Below are positions 35,729 to 44,310 of a stretch of 64,000 nucleotides of DNA, one piece after another. This DNA is from Syntrophorhabdaceae bacterium (GTDB lineage Bacteria > Desulfobacterota > Syntrophorhabdia > Syntrophorhabdales > Syntrophorhabdaceae), in assembly GCA_028698615.1 (NCBI GenBank), contig JAQVWF010000004.1, positions 32,888-96,887 on the forward strand, in the 5' to 3' direction. The notes under the pieces were generated by a model. That model saw only the letters and a program-made list of their open reading frames with translations, was not told where the DNA came from and searched no databases. The stretch's first letter is position 1. Each line of letters starts with the position of its first letter. Both the position numbers and the translations under genes were made by a program.

Positions 35729-35807
35729 TGGTCGGGGCGACTGGATTTGAACCAGCGACCTCTTGCTCCCAAGGCAAGCGCGCTAAACCATGCTGCGCCA
35801 CGCCCCG
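35729..35807 (-). tRNA. tRNA-Pro (TGG)
   Basis: 79 nt with encoded CCA on the minus strand. Acceptor CGGGGCG pairs with CGCCCCG; anticodon arm CTTGC-CTTGGGA-GCAAG presents TGG; T arm contains GGTTCAAAT. It is convergent with the nitroreductase gene and divergent from ahbC. Confidence 0.96.
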
Positions 35808-35919
35808 AACAGCCTCAAGCATATCATAGATAAAGTTGCTTTTCAATAATTCGGGGGTTGCTGCAGGGAAGGACAAGGCCGTTGACTTTTTTCACTTTTC
35901 AGCTCAAAATAGGTGCACT

Positions 35920-37104
35920 ATGATTGGAATATCAAAACTCTACTGCGGTGCCGTCGAGGCCTCCGACCCCTTGAGGTACGGCAGGGAATCATCGCGTCTG
36001 CCGTCACACCTCCTGCAGTTCTCGAAGGACAAGAAGCCCGTTGTGGTCTGGAACACGACGAAGCGGTGCAATCTCAGGTGCGTCCACTGTTACGCCTTTG
36101 CCGAAGGCGAAGACTATAGAGGCGATGAGTTGTCGACAGATGAAGGCAGGGCGCTTATCGACGACCTGGGACGCTTCGGTGTGCCTGTGATCCTCTTTTC
36201 CGGAGGCGAGCCGGTGCTGAGGGAGGATCTCCCGGAACTTATCGACTATGCAGTGAAGAAGGGCATCAGGGCGGTCATATCGACAAACGGGACCCTTATC
36301 ACAAGAGAGAAGGCGCAGATATTTTCGCGGTGTTCCCTTTCCTACATTGGCGTCAGCCTCGATGGCATGAGCGCGGTGAACGACGCCTTCCGCGGCGTTG
36401 AGGGGGCCTTCGGCAGGGCGATGGAAGGGATCAGGAACGCGAGGGAGGCGGGGATCAAGGTCGGCCTGCGGTTTACCATTAATAAAAGGAACGTCGATGA
36501 GGTCCCGAAGATCTTCGATCTCATCGAGGAAGAGAATATCCAGCGTGTCTGCTTTTACCACCTTGTCTACGCCGGAAGAGGCTCGAAGCTCATGGAAGAG
36601 GACCTCTCCCATGTCGAGACTAGGCGCGTTGTGGACCTTATCATGGATAGGACAAAGGCCCTTTTCCACAGGGGCCGGTCCGTGGAGGTGCTCACCGTCG
36701 ACAACCATGCCGATGGCCCCTATGTCTACTTGAGGCTCCTCAAGGAGGACCCGCGAAGGGCGGTTGAGGTGCTGGAACTGCTCAGGATGAACGAGGGCAA
36801 CTCCTCCGGTGTGGGCATCGGCTGCATTGACGAGAGGGGGAATGTCCACGCGGACCAGTTCTGGAGGCACTATGGTTTCGGCAATGTCCGCGAACGGCCC
36901 TTCAGTGCTATCTGGACCGACCTTTCCGATCCGGTCATGACAAGGCTGAAGGAAAAGAAGAAGCACGTTGGCGGCCGATGCGCAACGTGCAAGTGGCTCG
37001 ATGTCTGCGCCGGAAACTTTCGTGTCCGTGCCGAAGCCGCGACAGGCGACCTCTGGGCGCATGATCCGCAGTGTTATCTGACGGAAGAGGAAATAAGAAA
37101 ATAA
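35920..37104 (+). CDS. ahbC: Radical SAM 12,18-didecarboxysiroheme deacetylase (AhbC)
   Basis: Third step of the siroheme-dependent heme pathway: removes two acetate groups from 12,18-didecarboxysiroheme to give Fe-coproporphyrin III. The 394-residue enzyme starts MIGISKLYCGAVEASDPLRYGR, typical of AhbC, and has the radical SAM motif Cys50-x3-Cys54-x2-Cys57 (KRCNLRCVHCYA). Cys-rich C-terminal CATCKWLDVCAGN binds an auxiliary cluster. The ATG at 35920 fits relatives; 28 extra upstream residues in the open frame are not expected. It is followed by hemB and ahbD. Confidence 0.9.
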   Translation: MIGISKLYCGAVEASDPLRYGRESSRLPSHLLQFSKDKKPVVVWNTTKRCNLRCVHCYAFAEGEDYRGDELSTDEGRALIDDLGRFGVPVILFSGGEPVLREDLPELIDYAVKKGIRAVISTNGTLITREKAQIFSRCSLSYIGVSLDGMSAVNDAFRGVEGAFGRAMEGIRNAREAGIKVGLRFTINKRNVDEVPKIFDLIEEENIQRVCFYHLVYAGRGSKLMEEDLSHVETRRVVDLIMDRTKALFHRGRSVEVLTVDNHADGPYVYLRLLKEDPRRAVEVLELLRMNEGNSSGVGIGCIDERGNVHADQFWRHYGFGNVRERPFSAIWTDLSDPVMTRLKEKKKHVGGRCATCKWLDVCAGNFRVRAEAATGDLWAHDPQCYLTEEEIRK

Positions 37105-37297
37105 TAACCAATGACGAAATCCCGATAACCAGATAAAGGACAATGACCAGTTGACCAATAACCAAGCAAAGGCAACGGCGAGACGAATTGCATCCTCCAT
37201 GCGCAGGTGGCCGTTGTTGTTTTTTCCTTGGTCATTGGTGCCTGGTCCATTGGTAATTGTCTTCCCCTGGTTATTGGAATGTGATTATTGGTTATTA
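37105..37297. repeat. Inverted CCAATAA-type intergenic repeat, copy 2
   Basis: Fills nearly the whole ahbC-hemB gap. The left half has AATAACCAATGACGA and TGACCAGTTGACCAATAACC; the right half has TTGGTCATTGGTG, CTGGTTATTGGAATG and GATTATTGGTTATT, i.e. inverted degenerate copies. The centre is unrelated sequence. Confidence 0.7.
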
Positions 37298-37314
37298 TGT
37301 TCCAGGGAGGTTTT

Positions 37315-38301
37315 ATGCGTTACCCGACGTACAGGCCGAGGAGACTGAGGAAGAGTGAAAAGTTTAGGAGCATGGTGCGCGAGACGACTCTCTCCGCCGA
37401 TTGCCTCGTCTACCCCGTTTTCGTCAAGGAGATGAGCGAACGGGAGGTGCCCATCGATGCCATGCCCGGCATAAGCCAGTTCTCCGTCGACGGGGTCCTC
37501 GGGGAAATCGATAGTGTGCTCGAGGCTGAAGTACCGGCCGTCCTCATATTCGGGATCCCTGAAAGGAAGGACGAGACAGGCAGCGGCGCCTATGACAAGA
37601 ACGGTGTGGCACAGCAGGCGGTGCGCGCAATAAAAAGCCGCTTCGGCGACGACATTCTCGTGATCACCGATGTCTGCATGTGCGAGTACACAAGTCATGG
37701 TCACTGCGGCATCGTGAAGGACGGCCACGTCGACAACGACGAGACCCTGAAGCTCCTGGCAAAGAGTGCGCTCACCCACGTGATGGCCGGCGCCGATATG
37801 GTCGCGCCCTCGGATATGATGGACGGCAGGGTGCACGCCATCAGGGAGATGCTTGACCTCCACGGCGATTACAATGTTCCCGTTATGAGCTATGCCGCCA
37901 AGTATGCTTCCTGTCTCTACGGCCCCTTCCGGGAGGCCGCCGAGTCGGCACCGCAGTTCGGCGACCGCAGGTCCTACCAGATGGATCCCCCCAACGGCCG
38001 CGAGGCCATGAGGGAGATCGCCCTCGATATCGAGGAGGGGGCCGACATCGTCATGGTAAAACCGGCGCTCTTCTACCTCGATGTCCTCAGGTCGGCGCGT
38101 GCCGAATTCAACATACCGCTGGCGGCATACAGCGTCAGCGGTGAGTATTCCATGATAAAGTTCGCGGCCGCAAAGGGGTCCTTCGACCTGAAAAGGGCTG
38201 TCATTGAATCCACGACGAGCATCCGGCGCGCCGGGGCGGACATCATCATCACCTACTTTGCAAAAGAGATCGGAACATGGGCGAAAGAACATACCCTCTG
38301 A
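37315..38301 (+). CDS. hemB: Delta-aminolevulinic acid dehydratase (porphobilinogen synthase)
   Basis: Condenses two 5-aminolevulinate molecules to porphobilinogen, early in tetrapyrrole synthesis. 328 residues; active-site lysines in SYAAKYASCLYGPFREAA and in DIVMVKPALFYLDV; the cysteine-rich VCMCEYTSHGHCGI marks a zinc-binding enzyme. ATG at 37315 has GGGAGG 4 nt upstream. Placed between ahbC and ahbD, which ties it to heme synthesis. Confidence 0.97.
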   Translation: MRYPTYRPRRLRKSEKFRSMVRETTLSADCLVYPVFVKEMSEREVPIDAMPGISQFSVDGVLGEIDSVLEAEVPAVLIFGIPERKDETGSGAYDKNGVAQQAVRAIKSRFGDDILVITDVCMCEYTSHGHCGIVKDGHVDNDETLKLLAKSALTHVMAGADMVAPSDMMDGRVHAIREMLDLHGDYNVPVMSYAAKYASCLYGPFREAAESAPQFGDRRSYQMDPPNGREAMREIALDIEEGADIVMVKPALFYLDVLRSARAEFNIPLAAYSVSGEYSMIKFAAAKGSFDLKRAVIESTTSIRRAGADIIITYFAKEIGTWAKEHTL

Positions 38302-39293
38302 GGATGGTCGCCTGGGAACTGACGCGCAATTGCAATCTCTCCTGCATCCATTGCCGCGCATCTGCCGCGTCGGGTCCCTATGAGGGTGAACTCTCAGTGG
38401 AGGAATGCAGGAAGGTCATCGATGACATCGTCTCCTTTTCAGAGCCGACGGTCATCCTCACTGGCGGGGAACCGCTCATGAGGCCCGATATCTTCGAAAT
38501 CATCCAGTATGGGAACGATAGGGGGTTGAGAATGGTGATCGCCGTCAACGGCACCCTGCTCGATGAGGCGGCGGCGAGGAGGCTCAAGACTTGCGGGATC
38601 AGGCGGGTGAGCCTGAGCATCGACGGAAAGGACAGGCGAAGCCATGACAGCTTTCGGGCCGTCAACGGCTCCTTCGAAGCCGTGATCGCAGCGTCGCGCG
38701 TTCTCAAAGGCACGGGGATGCCATTCCAGATAAACACGACGGTCACGATACTCAATGTCGATGACCTCGACGAGATATACGAGTTCGTGAAGTCTCTGGA
38801 GGCTGTTGCCTGGCACGTTTTCCTTCTCGTCCCCGTGGGCAGGGGAACGGGTCTCAAGGGCAAGGAACTGTCCGCTGCGGCCTATGAGAAGGTACTCCAC
38901 CGGCTTCGTGTCATGGAAAGAAAGAACGAACTGGAGATGAAGGTCACCTGCGCCCCCCACTACTATCGCATCGTGAAGGAAGATGGCGAAACGCCGAAAA
39001 GTGCCGGGTGCCTCGCGGGGAAAAGCTTCATGTTTATCTCGCACCGCGGTGTCGCCCAGCCCTGTGGGTATCTTGAAGCCCCTTCGGGCGATGTCCGAAA
39101 GGAAGGCGTGAAAAAGGTTTGGGAAGGCTCTGAGGTCTTCCGGCACCTCCGCGATGTTTCATCATATCAAGGCAAATGCGGCCGATGCCGCCATATCCTC
39201 ATCTGCGGCGGCTGCCGTGCCCGCGCCTATGAGGCGACGGGAAACTATTTGGAAGAGGAACCGCTGTGTTCTTACATGATGCAGGATGAATGA
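38277..39293 (+). CDS. ahbD: Radical SAM heme b synthase (AhbD)
   Basis: Last step of the alternative heme pathway: oxidative decarboxylation of two propionates of Fe-coproporphyrin III to vinyl groups. 338 residues; radical SAM motif Cys19-x3-Cys23-x2-Cys26 in LTRNCNLSCIHCRASAA; C-terminal CGRCRHILICGGCRARAYEATG with auxiliary-cluster cysteines. The start overlaps hemB by 25 nt; an alternative Met at 38304 would lose residues typical of the family. ahbA/ahbB and siroheme genes are not in the window. Confidence 0.9.
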   Translation: MGERTYPLRMVAWELTRNCNLSCIHCRASAASGPYEGELSVEECRKVIDDIVSFSEPTVILTGGEPLMRPDIFEIIQYGNDRGLRMVIAVNGTLLDEAAARRLKTCGIRRVSLSIDGKDRRSHDSFRAVNGSFEAVIAASRVLKGTGMPFQINTTVTILNVDDLDEIYEFVKSLEAVAWHVFLLVPVGRGTGLKGKELSAAAYEKVLHRLRVMERKNELEMKVTCAPHYYRIVKEDGETPKSAGCLAGKSFMFISHRGVAQPCGYLEAPSGDVRKEGVKKVWEGSEVFRHLRDVSSYQGKCGRCRHILICGGCRARAYEATGNYLEEEPLCSYMMQDE

Positions 39294-39297
39294 CGCA

Positions 39298-40578
39298 TCA
39301 TCGTCTTGTTTTCATCGCATCATCCAGCCAGTCGAGGATGAGTGCGTTTGATAGGAAGGAAGCCCCTATCTGACAGTGTTCTTCCGCTCCTTCTTCCCTG
39401 GTGAAAAGTAAAAAGTCTTTGGGGCCTTTGAGTGCATCGAAGAGTGCCTTTGACTGCCCGGGCATGTCCCTGTCGTCCTGGGAATCGACGACGAGCATCC
39501 TGCAGGTGATCCTGTCCGCAACTCCCTTAAGCGTGTAGGCCCGTGTCATCCGGAACCACTCCGACGGGCTTCTTGCATGGAAGGTGAACATGCCGTTGCC
39601 GATCGCCCATCGCGATGAGGGGTTGTTCTGCATCATTTCATAAGTCTCCTTGTCGAAGGCCTCGGACGCTTCTTTCGAGTCGATCATCGCTTCAAGTTCC
39701 GGTGTAAGCCGCGCGGTTTTATGGAAATCGTAAACGCCGCCATTGGCGATGCAGAACCCGATACGTTTTTCAAAGGCCATGGCCCTCGGCACCAGGTATC
39801 CGCCGAAGCTGATCCCCATGATCGCTACACGTTGGGGGTCCACTTCCTTCTGTGCGAGGGCAAAATCAACAACGGGGGTGACCACGGTCTCCCAGTTGTG
39901 GCGAAAGGGTATTTTCTGTTCACGTATGACGCGCCCCTGTCCCGGCCCTTCGAAGATAAGACAGTTGTACCCCCTCTCAATGGCGAAGATCGCCACGGAA
40001 TGATAGAGTTCTTCACCCGTTCCGTCAAAGCCGGTCTGGATAATGAGAAGGGGCCGTTTCACCTCTTTGCCGTCGACCAGGCAGTAATAGCCGGGAAGAG
40101 TTGTGTTTTCGAAGGGGATCTCTACGGGGATTATGGGCGAACGAGAAAGCTTTGCCGCCCTGAGAAAACTCTCGCGGCTCTCGCGCCACGTTGCAAGGAT
40201 GCGATGGTCGCCCGGGTTCTTGTGGAGAAAGAACTCGGCCGCCCGGTAATAATTGGACGCCTTGAGGTATTCCCTGAATGCGCTTATGCTCTTGCCGCGC
40301 GAAGCCAGATCGTCCGCTGCTTTCCTTCGCTGCTGTGCCGTGAGGAGCCATTCGCGGTACCAGCTTTCATCGTCACCTTCCTTGATGCGGTATGCGGTCT
40401 TGAGGCATTCCCCGATGTCGGCAGCGCCGCCGGCGGCTGCGGACAGTGTCCTCAGGGCCTGGAAAGAGTATTGCGCATCTTTAAAGATGAGGTCCATTGT
40501 TTCCCCTTTCGCACATAGGAATATGAGCGCTGCAACACCAAGGGCCAAACATACCGTAAAACGTTTAAGAGATCTCAT
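39298..40578 (-). CDS. Exported alpha/beta hydrolase
   Basis: A 426-residue alpha/beta hydrolase with an N-terminal hydrophobic signal segment (about 6-24). A helical N-terminal extension (to about 145) precedes the hydrolase core, as in the pseudooxynicotine-hydrolase/FrsA-like group. The nucleophile is Ser257 in MGISFGGYLVP; VVDSQDDRDMPGQ supplies the acid and EEHCQIGA the histidine; the oxyanion region is LIIQTGFDGTGEE. Natural substrate unknown. Convergent with ahbD. Confidence 0.8.
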   Translation of the reverse strand: MRSLKRFTVCLALGVAALIFLCAKGETMDLIFKDAQYSFQALRTLSAAAGGAADIGECLKTAYRIKEGDDESWYREWLLTAQQRRKAADDLASRGKSISAFREYLKASNYYRAAEFFLHKNPGDHRILATWRESRESFLRAAKLSRSPIIPVEIPFENTTLPGYYCLVDGKEVKRPLLIIQTGFDGTGEELYHSVAIFAIERGYNCLIFEGPGQGRVIREQKIPFRHNWETVVTPVVDFALAQKEVDPQRVAIMGISFGGYLVPRAMAFEKRIGFCIANGGVYDFHKTARLTPELEAMIDSKEASEAFDKETYEMMQNNPSSRWAIGNGMFTFHARSPSEWFRMTRAYTLKGVADRITCRMLVVDSQDDRDMPGQSKALFDALKGPKDFLLFTREEGAEEHCQIGASFLSNALILDWLDDAMKTRR

Positions 40579-40666
40579 GGGCGGACTCCTCGTCTTAATT
40601 GCTGTTTGTGTGTATTATGCCCGATGAAGGGATAAGTGACAAGGGCAAAAACCATTGGGTACATTG

Positions 40667-40695
40667 TTGACACGGTTTCCTTTCGTGCTGATATT
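40667..40695 (+). promoter_or_regulatory. Promoter of the YyaL-like gene
   Basis: TTGACA, 17 nt, GATATT; about 40 bp before the start codon, with GGGAGG preceding the ATG. Confidence 0.6.
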
Positions 40696-40734
40696 TGATG
40701 ACAATATCTGGGTGCCGCTCAGAAGGGAGGAAAC

Positions 40735-42702
40735 ATGAACAGGCTTGCCAATGAAAGGTCGGCGTACCTCAAGCATGCCGCGCATCAGAAGATAGACTGG
40801 TATCCATGGTCCGATGAGGCCTTCGAAAGGGCGGCGCGGGAGAACAAACCGGTGTTCCTGAGTTCCGGCGCCGTCTGGTGCCATTGGTGCCATGTCATGG
40901 CGAAGGAGAGCTTTGAGAACGAGGAACTGGCAGCGATCCTCAATGAGCATTTTGTCGCCGTCAAGCTTGACCGCGACGAGCGGCCTGACATCGATCGCCG
41001 CTACCAGCAGGCCGTTGCCGCGATGGGTCAGAGCGGAGGGTGGCCGCTGAGCGTTTTCCTGACCCCCGAGAAGAAGCCTTTTTTCGGGGGGACCTATTTC
41101 CCTCCCGTGGATAGTCACGGCATGCCGGGATTCGGGACGGTTCTTGTGGCGATAAGCCGGTATTACGCGGAGAAGAGGGGCGAGATCGAAGAGCAGGGCA
41201 GGCTGTTTCTCGATGCCCTCAAGATGGACGGCGCCCCGAAAGCGTCCCTTTCCTCCCCCGCCACTGATGAGGCGGCACAGAAGATGCTGGCGTCATTCGA
41301 TAAGACATGCGGGGGTTTTGGGGACACCCCGAAATTCCCCATGTCGGGCGCCATCGAATTTCTTCTGGGAAGGTATTTCTTTACAGGCGATGAAAACCTT
41401 GCCGACATGCTGGAGAAGACACTTTCGGCGATGGCCGGAGGCGGTTTTCATGACCACATAGGGGGAGGTTTCCATCGTTATTCCACAGACAAGGCCTGGG
41501 GTGTGCCTCACTTTGAAAAGATGGCTGACGACAATGCCTGGCTCCTGAGGAATTACTGTGATGGGTATCGGACCTTCAAGGATCCCCGCTTCAAAGACGT
41601 GGCCCGGGGTATAATCACTTTCGTCGACAGGGAACTCTCCCATCCCGAGGGCGGTTTCTATGCCAGCATGGATGCCGACGTGACGCCCGATGACGAGGGA
41701 GGATATTTCACGTGGACCCGGGAGGATTTCAAGCGGGTCCTGACCGATGAGGAGTTCTCCCTGTTGTCGGCGCATCTCTTCGATCCGGGCAGAACGGTGC
41801 ACCACGATCCATCCAGGGTCGTGCTCTCTCTTTGCGCGACGGCTGACGAGATCGCCACGAGAACGGGGATGGACGCCGCTCATGTAACGAATGTGCTGCA
41901 GCGGGGGAAAGATAAGCTTCTCGCCCAGCGGGACAGGAGGCAGAAGCCCTTCATCGATACCGCTCTCTATACCTCCCTCAATGGCATGATGATATCGGCA
42001 TATTGCAGGGCCTACAGGACATTCGGCGACAGGAGGATCCTCGACAGGGCCGTTGTGAGCCTCGCCAGGATCCGCGCTCTCAACGTGCGGGAGGGGGAAC
42101 TTTACCATTCTGAAGGCGTGAAGGCCTTGCTCGACGATTATATTCATCTCTGCGACGCCTTTCTTGCCGTGTACGAGGCAACGGGGGAAAGAGGCTGCCT
42201 TACAGAGGCCCGGAACCTTATCGACAGGTGCATCGATTGTTTCTGGGACACCGAAGGAGCAGGGTTTTTTGACACAGAGGGAGAGGTTATCGGAATACGC
42301 CTCAAGGGCATTGAGGACGTGCCACGGCCGTCGGCAAATGCCCTTGCCATAATTCTCCTTCTCAAGTTTGCGGCGATCTCCGGCGACAGCAACAGGTACA
42401 GGAAACATGCTGAGAATGCCCTGAAGGCGTTCCTCTCCGACGCGATATCCATGTCCATTCACGGAGCCTACTTTTTCTGTGCCCTCGATGCCTTTTTCCG
42501 TCTCGTAAAGCTCGAAGTCCGAAGCGGTGCAGGGTCGCAGGTCGCCGAAGCCGCCCTTTTTGCGCACCACCCTTATTCCTTCGTCACCTACGATGCCGCC
42601 GGAGAAAATGTCGTCATCCCCTGTATCGGCACAACCTGCTACGAACCGCTCGCCTCCGGCGAGAAGGTGAAGGAATTTCTTAAAGACTGTTCCAGGTTTT
42701 AG
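40735..42702 (+). CDS. YyaL/DUF255 thioredoxin-domain protein
   Basis: A 655-residue cytoplasmic protein with an N-terminal thioredoxin-like domain carrying WCHWCHVMAKESFE, followed by KLDRDERPDIDRRYQ and GQSGGWPLSVFLTPEKKPFFGGTYFPP, then an (alpha/alpha)6-barrel-like domain (AMAGGGFHDHIGGGFHRYSTDKAWGVPHFEKM, FYASMDAD). These are hallmarks of the YyaL/SPATA20 family, whose activity is not established, although the barrel resembles glycoside-modifying enzymes. Single-gene transcript, by its own promoter and neighbours. Confidence 0.9.
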   Translation: MNRLANERSAYLKHAAHQKIDWYPWSDEAFERAARENKPVFLSSGAVWCHWCHVMAKESFENEELAAILNEHFVAVKLDRDERPDIDRRYQQAVAAMGQSGGWPLSVFLTPEKKPFFGGTYFPPVDSHGMPGFGTVLVAISRYYAEKRGEIEEQGRLFLDALKMDGAPKASLSSPATDEAAQKMLASFDKTCGGFGDTPKFPMSGAIEFLLGRYFFTGDENLADMLEKTLSAMAGGGFHDHIGGGFHRYSTDKAWGVPHFEKMADDNAWLLRNYCDGYRTFKDPRFKDVARGIITFVDRELSHPEGGFYASMDADVTPDDEGGYFTWTREDFKRVLTDEEFSLLSAHLFDPGRTVHHDPSRVVLSLCATADEIATRTGMDAAHVTNVLQRGKDKLLAQRDRRQKPFIDTALYTSLNGMMISAYCRAYRTFGDRRILDRAVVSLARIRALNVREGELYHSEGVKALLDDYIHLCDAFLAVYEATGERGCLTEARNLIDRCIDCFWDTEGAGFFDTEGEVIGIRLKGIEDVPRPSANALAIILLLKFAAISGDSNRYRKHAENALKAFLSDAISMSIHGAYFFCALDAFFRLVKLEVRSGAGSQVAEAALFAHHPYSFVTYDAAGENVVIPCIGTTCYEPLASGEKVKEFLKDCSRF

Positions 42703-42794
42703 GTCCGAGTTCTAAGGCACAAACCACATCTTGAGGTTTTTGTTTCTCGACACAGAACACAGTTGCTCGAACATGGAACGGTCCTTGTCTTATA

Positions 42795-42823
42795 TTGACT
42801 TTCCCCCTTCCTGACGATAGTAT
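42795..42823 (+). promoter_or_regulatory. Promoter of DUF502-tatC, very close to the start codon
   Basis: TTGACT, 17 nt, TAGTAT, ending only 9 bp before the ATG at 42833. The expected transcription start is 0-3 nt before the ATG, so the mRNA may be leaderless. Confidence 0.65.
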
Positions 42824-42832
42824 GTCGACACT

Positions 42833-43450
42833 ATGAGTATCGCTAATCACGTGAAAAAGAAGTTCATTACCGGGCTTCTGGTGCTGATCCCCCTTATTGT
42901 GACAGCCTATATCGTCTACCTCGTGGTCTCCTTCATCGAGAACTTTATTGGGCCGGCCCTGAGGAACATCTTTTTGCAGGTATTTCAGCGCGAGGTCTAT
43001 ATAACGGGAACAGCATGCATCATTTTTGTCGTTATCACCTACCTCACCGGCCTTTTCGTCTCCAATTATTTCGGGAAGACCGTTTTTTTCCGGGGAGAAA
43101 AACTGGTAAAAAGGATTCCCATCATCAAGAGCATTTACGGCTCTGTCAAGGACATGATGGAAGCTTTCTCTTCAGAGAAGATACAATCCTTCAAGGAGGT
43201 TGTCCTCATCGAATTCCCTTTTCCGGGCAGGTATGCGATAGGTCTTGTCACGAACAGGGTGGAGATCAAGGGAGTACAGCATTGCTCGGTCTTCGTGCCG
43301 ACCACGCCGAACCCCACATCGGGATACATCATCCTCGCGAAGGAGGATGACCTGCTTTTTCTTGATATGGCCACGGACGATGCGCTGAAATACATTATCT
43401 CGCTGGGGACCTCCCGGAGCGGATCCATATGGAACGGGAAAAGATCATAG
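42833..43450 (+). CDS. DUF502 inner-membrane protein
   Basis: A 205-residue DUF502 protein with two membrane helices (ITGLLVLIPLIVTAYIVYLVVSFI and ITGTACIIFVVITYLTGLFVS) and a soluble C-terminal half (RIPIIKSIYGSVKDMMEAFSSE, FPFPGRYAIGLVTNR, VFVPTTPNPTSGYIILAKEDD). Function unknown. Start lacks a ribosome site, consistent with a leaderless transcript. It overlaps the downstream tatC-like gene by 22 nt. Confidence 0.88.
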   Translation: MSIANHVKKKFITGLLVLIPLIVTAYIVYLVVSFIENFIGPALRNIFLQVFQREVYITGTACIIFVVITYLTGLFVSNYFGKTVFFRGEKLVKRIPIIKSIYGSVKDMMEAFSSEKIQSFKEVVLIEFPFPGRYAIGLVTNRVEIKGVQHCSVFVPTTPNPTSGYIILAKEDDLLFLDMATDDALKYIISLGTSRSGSIWNGKRS

Positions 43451-44139
43451 GCGCCCTTACAGGGGTGAGGAAGGTTTTCCTCAAGTCACTTGCCTTTATC
43501 GCAGTCGCCGGGGTTGTCAGCTTCATCTATTCAAAAGAAATGCTCCTGCTCCTCGTCAAGGCGACAGGCATCAAGGTCTATTACCTGACCATTCAGGAGG
43601 TGTTTCTTGCCACCGTTCAGCTCGCCCTCTTTGCCGGCATTTTCTTCGCCCTTCCCGTCATCATCTTCTTTGCCTGGTACGAGATGAAGGGGTTGTACAA
43701 GATCAAGCCCGTCTATGGGTACCTTCTTGTGTTCGCGGCCATAATACTCTTTTACGGTGGCAGTCTCTTCTGTTTCAAGGTGGTGCTTCCCTCGGGCATA
43801 ACGTTTCTCGTCACAGGTTATGAGAGCCAGGTCCTCAAGGCCATGATATCCGTAGAACGCTATCTCACTTTTTCCGCGGCCATGATCTTCGCATTCGGTA
43901 TCACATTCGAGGTGCCCCTCATTCTCCTCGCCCTGGGAAAGCTTGGGATCGTCAAGGCAAGAATGCTCGTGCGCACAAGGCGATATGCCATTCTGGGCAT
44001 TGTCGTAGCTTCGGCGCTCATCACTCCCACCCCCGATGTGTACAATCTTACTCTCCTGGCAGGCCCGATGTATATCTTCTATGAGATCGGCATACTTCTC
44101 GTGAAGATGGTAGAAAGGCAGAAGGCGATGGACCCCTGA
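43429..44139 (+). CDS. tatC: Divergent TatC family protein
   Basis: A 236-residue membrane protein with six helices matching TatC: FALPVIIFFAWYEMKGLYK, FAFGITFEVPLILLALGKLGIV, ITPTPDVYNLTLLAGPMYIFYEIGIL. TatC recognises twin-arginine signal peptides through two cytoplasmic glutamates (E. coli Glu15 and Glu103). Aligning by eye, LIELRKRLLN corresponds to LTGVRKVFLK (Glu15 becomes Gly12) and ALYKHERR to GLYKIKPV (Glu103 becomes Lys93); the membrane Glu of FEVP is kept. No tatA/tatB is adjacent. It may be a paralogue with another task or a TatC with changed recognition. Coupled to DUF502. Confidence 0.82.
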   Translation: MEREKIIGALTGVRKVFLKSLAFIAVAGVVSFIYSKEMLLLLVKATGIKVYYLTIQEVFLATVQLALFAGIFFALPVIIFFAWYEMKGLYKIKPVYGYLLVFAAIILFYGGSLFCFKVVLPSGITFLVTGYESQVLKAMISVERYLTFSAAMIFAFGITFEVPLILLALGKLGIVKARMLVRTRRYAILGIVVASALITPTPDVYNLTLLAGPMYIFYEIGILLVKMVERQKAMDP

Positions 44140-44198
44140 GATACGGAACTTTCAGAGGCGCCAAAGGGAGCGCGTAGGTGAAGCGGCGAAATGTTCTG

Positions 44199-44227
44199 TT
44201 GACCATTCCATGCCATCTATATAAAAT
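44199..44227 (+). promoter_or_regulatory. Strong promoter upstream of dedA
   Basis: TTGACC, 17 nt, TAAAAT; near consensus, with predicted start near 44234. It drives the small ORF at 44247, dedA and probably the next two genes. Confidence 0.7.
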
Positions 44228-44246
44228 GAATGTCCACAAGGAGGAC

Positions 44247-44306
44247 ATGAAGCACCTGCCGGAAAGAGGCCTCATTGAGGATCCTTCAAAAGGGCTGACG
44301 GCTTAG
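44247..44306 (+). CDS. Possible 19-residue leader ORF before dedA
   Basis: ATG preceded by AAGGAGG (2-nt gap, rather short) and ending at TAG 4 nt before the dedA ATG, in another frame. Peptide: MKHLPERGLIEDPSKGLTA. dedA itself has no ribosome site, so translation of this ORF could deliver ribosomes to dedA. It may equally be chance. Confidence 0.4.
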   Translation: MKHLPERGLIEDPSKGLTA

Positions 44307-44310
44307 CGAC

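Noticed and set aside
36004-37200. 398-residue minus-strand frame over ahbC
   Set aside because: Shadow of ahbC; no family motifs, and ahbC has all radical SAM landmarks.
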